Shown: positions 15,331 to 21,129 of the stretch, piece after piece
Position numbering within the stretch: position 1 is the stretch's first letter
How the letters are laid out: every line of letters starts with the position of its first letter
DNA from: JABCYV01 sp963696025
Lineage (GTDB): Bacteria; Acidobacteriota; Terriglobia; Terriglobales; Acidobacteriaceae
NCBI GenBank assembly: GCA_963696025.1
Contig: CAVOII010000018.1
Location: 1-21,129 of the forward strand
Reading direction: 5' to 3'
DNA: 21,129 nucleotides
Program-made: the position numbers and the translations under genes
The notes under the pieces: model-generated
What the model was told of the DNA's origin: nothing
The model's input: only the letters and a program-made list of their open reading frames with translations
Database searches by the model: none

Positions 15331-16457
15331 ATGGAGAAATGGGTCCAAAGCGTCGAGACTTTTCTGTCTCATCCCATTTTGTGGGGTGTTCTTGCTCTTT
15401 TAGCACTATCACTCGCACTCTCGCACTTAGCGGAAGGCTTAGTGTAAACGCCGCGGTGGCAGTGTTGTGGGTGGCTTGGGCGGCCGCGACATTCGGCATC
15501 TATCGGCTGTTTATAGGCCACGATCTACTATTGCGCTCGCTGATCGTCATCGCAATATCGAGCACCTTTGCAATTGGGGGGGTACTCCTATCCCGTTGGT
15601 ATGTGAGACCTGAAAGGCCGCCAACTTTGGCAGCCCCCGTAGCAACCCCAGCGAAACAACCTGACAAAGAAATCGTAGAACAGCACGAGAGCAAAGAAAA
15701 AACCAAGGTAGCATTGGCCCCGCAAGAAGCTCGCAAGACTGAGGGCGCATCACCAGTTGTTGTGGTTCCGAACGTTTCCATCAAGACCGACCCTGGATTG
15801 ACCGCATCAGATTTCCCCTCTCGCATAATTTCAGCTGACATGATGCGGGATCTGCGTCGCCACACGCTAAGCGTCATAAACCCAAATCTCATAGACCTGC
15901 AAGACTTCGTTATTAGATTCCAGTTGCCTGAACCAGTTGTGGGAGGTCTTGTGATTGAGGACCGACCAGCCGGAGTAGAGATTGTCTGGAACGCCTGCAG
16001 GGTCCGCTTCAATTTACTCGGTGATGGCGCTTCGTCTCGTCCTACCGAAGGGGGTGGAACTACAATTACTACTGCTCCCAGTGCTGGATCGACAGCGGGC
16101 ATGCTTGGACAAGGTGAAGAATGCTCAGCCGCCATGGACAATGAGCATTTGCCTTCAACTGGTGTTTACCGACTCAAGATAGCGCGGCTTCCAGCAAAAA
16201 CTGCAATTCGGGTGGCGTTCCTAACTTCCATTGCTGCAGAAGGACAACGATACCTCGAGGCAATTCGGAATGGGCCGTCAGATGGTTCTCTGGTCTACTT
16301 CGGGGACGGAAAGTGGCACTACGTATCGGGAGATCACGTTGAGACAAAAAGGATATTTGTACCGCTTCGGTTTGAAAACGGTAATCGCACCATAACATCG
16401 GAGCCAAGCTCTATCGAAGTTGGCAAATACCATCCTAGTGTTTTTCAAACGAGCTGA
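15294..16457 (+). CDS. Hypothetical membrane-anchored protein, N-terminus probably in another frame
   Basis: The open frame encodes up to 387 aa. Two membrane segments (about residues 51-74, AAVAVLWVAWAAATFGIY, and 80-101, LLRSLIVIAISSTFAIGGVLL) are followed by a Pro/Ala/Lys-rich linker and a soluble C-terminal domain of about 240 aa that I do not recognise. The first 45 residues look non-coding. A better N-terminus lies in another frame: the ATG at 15331 gives MEKWVQSVETFLSHPILWG, then a Leu/Ala-rich membrane segment for 38 codons, meeting this frame near 15440 if one base is missing. The gene is transcribed away from the phage-like operon, so it may be cargo. Function unknown. Confidence 0.65.
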   Translation: MTKTERRKVTILHGEMGPKRRDFSVSSHFVGCSCSFSTITRTLALSGRLSVNAAVAVLWVAWAAATFGIYRLFIGHDLLLRSLIVIAISSTFAIGGVLLSRWYVRPERPPTLAAPVATPAKQPDKEIVEQHESKEKTKVALAPQEARKTEGASPVVVVPNVSIKTDPGLTASDFPSRIISADMMRDLRRHTLSVINPNLIDLQDFVIRFQLPEPVVGGLVIEDRPAGVEIVWNACRVRFNLLGDGASSRPTEGGGTTITTAPSAGSTAGMLGQGEECSAAMDNEHLPSTGVYRLKIARLPAKTAIRVAFLTSIAAEGQRYLEAIRNGPSDGSLVYFGDGKWHYVSGDHVETKRIFVPLRFENGNRTITSEPSSIEVGKYHPSVFQTS

Positions 16458-16865
16458 CGAATTGCCCGCGCTTGAAACAGCAACCAGCGCGGCGGGCGTA
16501 GCCACCTCACAAAACGTTCCGCAACAGCTTACCGAGCAGCTTTAATCGCGGTGTCCGTGCGGCCCTGCCAGACCTTGGACTATTCGTGAGAATAAGACTT
16601 CGCCACTACGCCCACGGTGTTGCCGAGCGCGGCGGCTCAGGCCCCAAAAAAGGGTGATGAGGTCTGATTCCTGAAGGCGTTATATCGGGCCGGAGGACCG
16701 ACGGGAAGGATAACCGGTCTGCGGGGGCAAGCCTTTGAAGCTCGCGCCGCTCGGTCTACTAGCAGAAACAATCAAAACCGCTCCGTCGGTCCAGGCGGGC
16801 CAAACCCAAGTCTTCATGCTATAAGTTCTGTAGTAGTTATCAGCGCCCGCCCAAACGGAATAGCC
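16458..16865. other. Intergenic stretch of about 400 bases
   Basis: No supported gene is seen. A GC-rich imperfect hairpin (about 16463-16498) follows the membrane-protein stop and may end its transcript. A 63-codon minus-strand frame (16680-16871) is open and Trp/Tyr-rich but has no partner or motif. A TATAAG at about 16820 could be a -10 box for the nuclease gene. Confidence 0.35.
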
Positions 16866-18437
16866 ATGCAAGAGTTACGCATCTATTTCTCTGACTTTTT
16901 CAACGTAAGCCGCGAAACAATGGGGGCTTACGGTGTGTTTGATGTGTCGCTCATCAATGACCTTCCGATGTTCATTGACCCGTTTCTGCTCTTCAACAGC
17001 GACAATCCAGAATACCAATCCCTTCACGACGAAATGATTAAGTACGTGAAGTTCTTGAGGGACAAGTCAAACGAGCCCGCGCTGGATGAAGGCAGTATGC
17101 GGGCCTGGTACATTTTCAAAGAAATTAAGCAGAATTGGCTAGGCTTCTCTCTTTCTGGAAATCGCGGGCACGGACTAGGGCCGGATTTTGCAGTCGCTCT
17201 CCACAAGAGTCTCCATACGACATTCAAAGATTTCGGAAAGGAAGAGATTCCTGAAAGTCCACACTTTGAAAAGCTCACGCTTTTCGATTCGGGTGTCGGC
17301 AAAGATAACGTCAGCGATTTAACGACGAATCTTATCAAGAAGTACCTATTGGAATATACACAAGACTTCGCCCGGCAGCACATTGACCCGGCGCTAACTA
17401 GGAACTTTGCAGTCCAACGGGCATATTTCAACTACAAGACCGAAACCTGGGTAAGCAAGACGTACCGGCTGCCAGTATTTCTAGATGACTACGTATTGTT
17501 GACCCCGCAAGATCTCCTTACAAAGGACGATCTCTGGATAAATCAGCGTGACTTGATTGGGGATTATTCCGAGATTGTTGATAGCATTCACAATGTTCAG
17601 TTACGCCTGCAGATCAACAACTATTTCGGTCAGCAATTGAGCATCATACTGGAGCAGAGAGAGAAGAAGCGTAGAGAAAGGCTGGCCAAAAAGAGAAGAA
17701 GCAACAAGCCGATTCGTTTCTTGCGGCCACTTGAACCAACCGAGGCAGACCAAAAGCTGGTGAAGCGAAAGGCGATTCAGAAATTCCCGCAAATCATTGA
17801 CTACTATCTCGCGGTTAAGGAGAAACACGGCGACAGGGCCGCTCAGTTAAGCCAGGAAAATGTGAATGAAGTTAAAACACAGTTTGTCAAAAATGTCGAA
17901 AGACTAGTATCTCTTCTCGAACTGCACTCCAAGTTCTACTCGGAGCCAGCTGACAGTTATGAAGCGGCGCTGAAAAGAGCGCACTATTTGAAAGATGTCA
18001 TTGAGCACAACGATGGCTGGCGAATCTTCTATCTCAACGGTCATCCTATAACCAGGGAAAAAGATGTTCATGTCCTCTATCGACTCACTTGGTTTGCGTC
18101 CGTTTTTGACGTGAACAGCGAAGCTAACAGCGGGAGGGGTCCGGTAGATTTCGCGGTTTCTCACGGAAGTGCGAATAAGGCACTCGTTGAATTCAAACTT
18201 GCAAGCAATTCCCAGCTTGCCGATAACCTGGAGCATCAAACCGCGATTTATCAACGAGCGCATCGAACCGGCAAATCAGTTAAGGTCATCGTTTATTACA
18301 ATGAAGACGAGCTGTCGAAGGTCAAATCAATTCTCAGACGGCTAGGTCTCGAAAATGATAAAAGCATAGTCTTAATCGACGCTCGCAACGACAATAAGGA
18401 ATCGGCATCAAAGGTAAAAACACCCAAACCGAACTGA
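16866..18437 (+). CDS. Putative PD-(D/E)XK nuclease, candidate defence protein
   Basis: The 523-aa protein is intact. The C-terminal 120 residues carry a restriction-like nuclease motif: GRGPVDF with D428, then ALVEFKLA with E442 and K444, and a RecB-like QxxxY (Q458, Y462) after it. The N-terminal part is a large unknown domain that starts YFSDFFNVSRETMGAYGVFDVSLINDLPMFIDPF and contains LFDSGVGKDNVSDLTTNLI; a Lys/Arg-rich helix spans 264-280. It is expected to cut nucleic acid, with the N-terminal domain sensing a trigger. GC is visibly lower than in the IS or host genes (two sampled 60-base lines give 40-42%), suggesting transfer. GGAA lies six bases before the ATG. It stands alone, 156 bases before an IS66 copy. 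A role in phage defence is inference. Confidence 0.75.
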   Translation: MQELRIYFSDFFNVSRETMGAYGVFDVSLINDLPMFIDPFLLFNSDNPEYQSLHDEMIKYVKFLRDKSNEPALDEGSMRAWYIFKEIKQNWLGFSLSGNRGHGLGPDFAVALHKSLHTTFKDFGKEEIPESPHFEKLTLFDSGVGKDNVSDLTTNLIKKYLLEYTQDFARQHIDPALTRNFAVQRAYFNYKTETWVSKTYRLPVFLDDYVLLTPQDLLTKDDLWINQRDLIGDYSEIVDSIHNVQLRLQINNYFGQQLSIILEQREKKRRERLAKKRRSNKPIRFLRPLEPTEADQKLVKRKAIQKFPQIIDYYLAVKEKHGDRAAQLSQENVNEVKTQFVKNVERLVSLLELHSKFYSEPADSYEAALKRAHYLKDVIEHNDGWRIFYLNGHPITREKDVHVLYRLTWFASVFDVNSEANSGRGPVDFAVSHGSANKALVEFKLASNSQLADNLEHQTAIYQRAHRTGKSVKVIVYYNEDELSKVKSILRRLGLENDKSIVLIDARNDNKESASKVKTPKPN

Positions 18438-18585
18438 CCACGCCCATACCCTCATTCCCGTGCCGTTCGCACTGCTTACATCGAAGACGCGCTCTATCTG
18501 CGCTCCGTTTGTTCGTTTTACATCCATTTTCGTGCTGTTCGGTGTCATCCGCTGACCTGCATCGTGTTGAAACTGCGTTAGGCTG

Positions 18586-18593
18586 AAAATTCA
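18586..18593. repeat. Presumed IS66 target-site duplication, left copy
   Basis: AAAATTCA directly precedes the GTAAGCG end. The three bases after the other end, up to the window edge, are AAA, consistent with the same 8-bp duplication. Confidence 0.6.
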
Positions 18594-18604
18594 GTAAGCG
18601 TCCG
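18594..18604. repeat. IS66 terminal inverted repeat, left
   Basis: GTAAGCGTCCG begins the element and matches the other end except for one base. Confidence 0.8.
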
Positions 18605-18620
18605 GTGTGCACCGTTCTTT

Positions 18621-18650
18621 AAGTGTCCACAAAGAGTTAAGTGGACACTT
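18621..18650. terminator. Perfect hairpin around the tnpC stop
   Basis: AAGTGTCCAC (18621-18630) pairs perfectly with GTGGACACTT (18641-18650), with a ten-base loop that contains the tnpC stop codon. No T run follows, so this may be an RNA 3' structure or a transposase site rather than a classic terminator. Confidence 0.5.
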
Positions 18651-20187
18651 GCGGCATGGCGGAGTTGATATTCCACGGCAACAGCTCCGTGATGCGGCTG
18701 ATGGGATGGTCGGCGATGCGAGTCAGCACTTGCCGCAGGTAGGCCTCGGGATCGAGGTCGTTGAGCTTCGCCGAACCAATCAGGCTGTAGATCGCTGCTG
18801 CACGTTCGCCGCCCGCATCCGATCCGGCAAACAGATAGTTCTTCCGTCCCAGGGCCACGCCGCGCAAAGACCGCTCAGCAGCGTTGTTGTCGATCTCGAT
18901 GCGGCCATCGTCGACGAAGCGCATCAGCGCGTCCCAGCGCGAGAGCGCATAACGGATCGCGGCGGTCGTATCCGACTTGCGCGAGAGCTTCGACAACGTC
19001 GTCTCGAACCACTGGCGCAGGGAGTCGAGCAGGGGCTTCGACTGCGCCTGGCGCACGGCGCGGCGTTGGTCCGGCGGCTTGCCGCGAATCTGTTCTTCGA
19101 TTGCGTATAATGCCCCGATTCGCACCAAGGCTTCGCGAGCGACCGGCGAAGCGTGCGCTTGTTCCAGATCGTAGAAGTGTCGCCGAGCATGAGCCCAGCA
19201 CGCCGCCTGCTGAATGCGGCCGTCCTGATACAGCTGATTGAACCCCGCGTAGGCATCGGCTTGCAGCGTGCCGCGAAACTTCTTCAGATGCCGCTCCGGA
19301 TGTTCGCCTTTGCGATCCGACGAGTAGGCGAACCACACCGCGGGTGCCGCCTGGTCACCCGCGGGACGATCATCGCGAACATAGGTCCATAAGCGTCCTG
19401 TCTTGGTCTTGCCCTGGCCCGGCGCCAGCACCGGCACCGGCGTGTCGTCGGCGTGCAGCTTGCTGGCCGCCGTCACATAGCGACGCAACGCCTCCACTAA
19501 CGGGTCAAGTAACTTACTTGCTCCACCGACCCAATCGGCCAGCGTGGAGCGTTCTAAGTCCACGCTCTGACGCGCATAGATCTCCGACTGACGATAGAGC
19601 GGCTGATGATCGCAGTATTTCGAGACCAACACATGCGCCAACAGTCCCGGCCCTGCCATGCCGCGCTCAATCGGGCGGCTCGGCGCTTCCGCCTGCACGA
19701 TGCAGTCGCACTTCGTGCAACTCAGCTTCGTGCGCACATGCCGAATCACCCGAAAGCTGGCCGGCACGTACTCCAATACTTCCGCCACATTCTCGCCTAA
19801 TTTCCGCAGCTCGCCCTGGCATTGCGGGCATGCCGTTTCCTTCGGCTCGTGGCGGCGGATCTCGCGCGGCAAATGCTCCGGCAGAGCGCGGCGTGTTGGC
19901 TTCTCTGTCGCCGGAGTCGCGGAGGTTGGAGAAGTTAGCTCCGGGGTGGTTTCTTCCTCGCTGCGATTCGATTCCAGCTCTTCCAGCCGCAACTCTAACT
20001 GCTCGATCTGCCGCTCGATCTTCTCCGACTTCCGTCCAAACTGCATGCGATGCAGCTTGACCAGCAGCAGCTTCAGATGCTCGATCTCGCGCTCCCGCGA
20101 GAGCAGTTGCTCGTGCTGTGCCAGGATGAGCGCGCGCAGCGCATCGGCGGGAAGAACGTTCAGATCCGGGAGCGCGGTTACCGCCAT
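18637..20187 (-). CDS. tnpC: IS66-family transposase TnpC
   Basis: This 516-aa DDE transposase is complete. A leucine-zipper-like helix (residues about 18-72) precedes a zinc-binding pair of CxxC motifs (C120/C123 and C157/C160). The catalytic domain shows LHADDTPVPVL (D247 or D248), LQADAYAGFNQLY (D311) and IDNNAAERSLRG (E438). The IS66 C-terminal helper domain with YLFAGSDAGGERAAAIYSLIGSAKLNDLDPEAYLRQVL follows. It lies 75 bases after tnpB in the same operon. Confidence 0.97.
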   Translation of the reverse strand: MAVTALPDLNVLPADALRALILAQHEQLLSREREIEHLKLLLVKLHRMQFGRKSEKIERQIEQLELRLEELESNRSEEETTPELTSPTSATPATEKPTRRALPEHLPREIRRHEPKETACPQCQGELRKLGENVAEVLEYVPASFRVIRHVRTKLSCTKCDCIVQAEAPSRPIERGMAGPGLLAHVLVSKYCDHQPLYRQSEIYARQSVDLERSTLADWVGGASKLLDPLVEALRRYVTAASKLHADDTPVPVLAPGQGKTKTGRLWTYVRDDRPAGDQAAPAVWFAYSSDRKGEHPERHLKKFRGTLQADAYAGFNQLYQDGRIQQAACWAHARRHFYDLEQAHASPVAREALVRIGALYAIEEQIRGKPPDQRRAVRQAQSKPLLDSLRQWFETTLSKLSRKSDTTAAIRYALSRWDALMRFVDDGRIEIDNNAAERSLRGVALGRKNYLFAGSDAGGERAAAIYSLIGSAKLNDLDPEAYLRQVLTRIADHPISRITELLPWNINSAMPQVST

Positions 20188-20262
20188 GCGCGGAGTATCG
20201 CATGAACTCGTTCGTTCGCATCCGCGCTCGCGCGAAAAAAGTTGTGGAAAGAATCTCGCCGG

Positions 20263-20610
20263 TTACACCGACAACTGCGGCTCCCACGTGCGCTCCGGCC
20301 GCCGCCAATCAATGCCTTCCAGCAACATCGATAACTGCGCTCGCGTTAGCGAGACCGTGCCGCTTGTGGCCTGCGGCCACACGAAGCGCCCACGCTCCAG
20401 TCGCTTCGCGAACAAACATAACCCGTCGCCATCGAACCAAAGAACTTTGATCAGATCACCTCGTCGTCCGCGAAACACAAACACGTGCCCCGAAAACGGA
20501 CTCTGCTCCAACTTCGTCTGCACTAACGCACTCAGCCCGGTGAAGCCGCGCCGCAGGTCAGTCACTCCTGCGGCAATCCAGATCCGCGTGTTTGCTGGCC
20601 AGGCGATCAT
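20263..20610 (-). CDS. tnpB: IS66 Orf2 accessory protein TnpB
   Basis: TnpB is a small accessory protein needed for IS66 transposition; its biochemical role is not settled. The family signature is clear: WIAAGVTDLRRGFTGLSALVQTKL, then GHVFVFRGRRGDLIKVLWFDGDGLCLFAKRLERGRFVWP. The start at 20610 overlaps the tnpA stop as ATGA, which is usual for the family; an in-frame ATG four codons earlier (20622) is also possible. Length about 115 aa is normal. Confidence 0.95.
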   Translation of the reverse strand: MIAWPANTRIWIAAGVTDLRRGFTGLSALVQTKLEQSPFSGHVFVFRGRRGDLIKVLWFDGDGLCLFAKRLERGRFVWPQATSGTVSLTRAQLSMLLEGIDWRRPERTWEPQLSV

Positions 20611-21032
20611 CCCCGCAGGCACTCCAGCAACACCCGCACCAAGGCGGGATCGGCGCTGCCCTCGACGCGTACTTGCGCCTGTCTGAACTCGATGTAAATC
20701 GTGCCGCGCTGGGGTTGTGCAATGTCGGTGAGACGAGACTCGATGGGCCCGGCCACAACCGGCGCCGACTTACTCTTGCTCACCCGTACCGGCAGCAACT
20801 TGATTCCTGGCTTCTGTTCCCCAAGTCTCCCTGCCAGATAAAGCCGTCGCCAGCCAAACACCTGGCTCGCGTTGATCCCGTGTGCTCGTGCCACCCGCGC
20901 CACCGACGCGCCTGGCGCCAGCGTCTCTTCCACAATCCGCCGCTTCTCGGCGATGCTTCGCCGCTGCCGCTGGGACGTGACCGTGGCCGCTTTGTCCCTA
21001 GGAGGGACTGCAACTTGCTCGGAAGTGTCCAT
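20607..21032 (-). CDS. tnpA: IS66 Orf1 DNA-binding protein TnpA
   Basis: This protein carries the IS3/IS66-type helix-turn-helix: RRSIAEKRRIVEETLAPGASVARVARAHGINASQVFGWRRLY. The rest is a basic linker and a short conserved C-terminus (GTIYIEFRQAQVRVEGSADPALVRVLLECLRG). I choose ATG 21032, which has GGAGCGGAG just upstream, over GTG 21068; this gives 141 aa. The start codon lies at the edge of an RNA hairpin (see 21023-21070). It overlaps tnpB by four bases. Confidence 0.93.
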   Translation of the reverse strand: MDTSEQVAVPPRDKAATVTSQRQRRSIAEKRRIVEETLAPGASVARVARAHGINASQVFGWRRLYLAGRLGEQKPGIKLLPVRVSKSKSAPVVAGPIESRLTDIAQPQRGTIYIEFRQAQVRVEGSADPALVRVLLECLRG

Positions 21033-21070
21033 CTCCGCTCCAAGTGGACACTTAACCGAAGCGTCCACTT
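21023..21070 (-). promoter_or_regulatory. Mutually exclusive stems over the tnpA start
   Basis: On the minus strand, arm 1 AAGTGGAC (21070-21063) can pair with the 3' part of arm 2 (21049-21042), or arm 2 AAGTGTCCA (21053-21045) can pair with arm 3 TGGACACTT (21031-21023). The second pairing puts the ribosome site in the loop and most of the ATG in the stem. This could control tnpA translation. Confidence 0.5.
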
Positions 21071-21115
21071 CGCGAGATTGACGCCCAATTAGGAGAATGT
21101 CCAGACGGCCATCGG

Positions 21116-21126
21116 CGTACGCTTAC
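21116..21126. repeat. IS66 terminal inverted repeat, right
   Basis: Read inward on the minus strand it begins GTAAGCGTACG, matching the left end with one change. The element ends three bases before the window edge. Confidence 0.8.
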
Positions 21127-21129
21127 AAA

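Larger units (their letters stand above)
18594..21126 (-). mobile_element. IS66-family insertion sequence (2533 bp)
   Basis: Both ends read GTAAGCGTNCG inward, the IS66-family signature GTAA. The element carries tnpA, tnpB and tnpC on the minus strand, all intact, so it may be active. A 12-bp subterminal repeat TTAAGTGTCCAC occurs near both ends in inverted orientation. Only three bases of flank remain at the right. Confidence 0.93.

Noticed and set aside
16680..16871. Trp/Tyr-rich minus-strand frame upstream of the nuclease gene
   Set aside because: It overlaps the nuclease start, has no ribosome site of note and no partner; not enough to call a gene.
5022..18593. Search for a second copy of the tRNA-Pro 3' end
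   Set aside because: No repeat of the GGTTCAAATCC...CGCCCCG segment was found in the window; the other attachment site is probably outside.

Overview
The window (about 21.1 kb, GC-rich in its chromosomal part) looks like a bacterial chromosome in which a small phage-like or satellite-like element has inserted at a tRNA-Pro gene and was then colonised by insertion sequences. The host genes (nucleotide-sugar dehydrogenase remnant, 2H phosphoesterase remnant, VOC/PhnB-like remnant, dinB, mtgA) would suit a soil bacterium such as an Acidobacteriota member, but the lineage is a guess from protein style and base composition, not a demonstrated assignment.

Layout. Positions 1-2766 hold three host genes broken by frameshifts: a UGD-family dehydrogenase (-), a LigT-like 2H phosphoesterase (-) and a VOC protein (+). 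Intact dinB (-) and mtgA (+) follow, then tRNA-Pro(TGG) at 4945-5021. Fourteen bases past the tRNA lies a leftward block: a tyrosine integrase (frameshifted), an excisionase-like HTH protein, two small unknown proteins, a cluster of 9-bp repeats resembling an iteron origin, a D5/P4-type SF3 helicase, a 63-aa protein, an HK97-type major capsid protein (one frameshift) and two more small unknown proteins. The block begins at a strong sigma70-type promoter overlapped by an inverted-repeat operator (15026-15061). No terminase, portal, protease or tail gene is visible, so this is not a complete phage. It resembles a P4/PICI-type satellite or a reduced prophage that carries its own capsid gene.

Two rightward, lower-GC genes sit at the far end, where satellites often keep cargo: a membrane protein (15294-16457) and a 523-aa protein with a C-terminal PD-(D/E)XK nuclease motif (16866-18437). 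The second is a reasonable candidate for an undescribed defence gene.

Two IS elements are delimited to the base. An IS21-family element (8378-11442, target duplication CCTCC) sits inside the Walker A codons of the helicase. It carries a translationally coupled passenger gene and a 121-nt branched stem structure, and its IstA lacks the middle Asp of the DDE triad. Removing this IS and one copy of an 8-bp tandem duplication restores a 452-codon helicase frame. An IS66-family element (18594-21126) with intact tnpA, tnpB and tnpC closes the window, with a possible RNA switch over the tnpA start. The second attachment site is not seen and may lie beyond the window.
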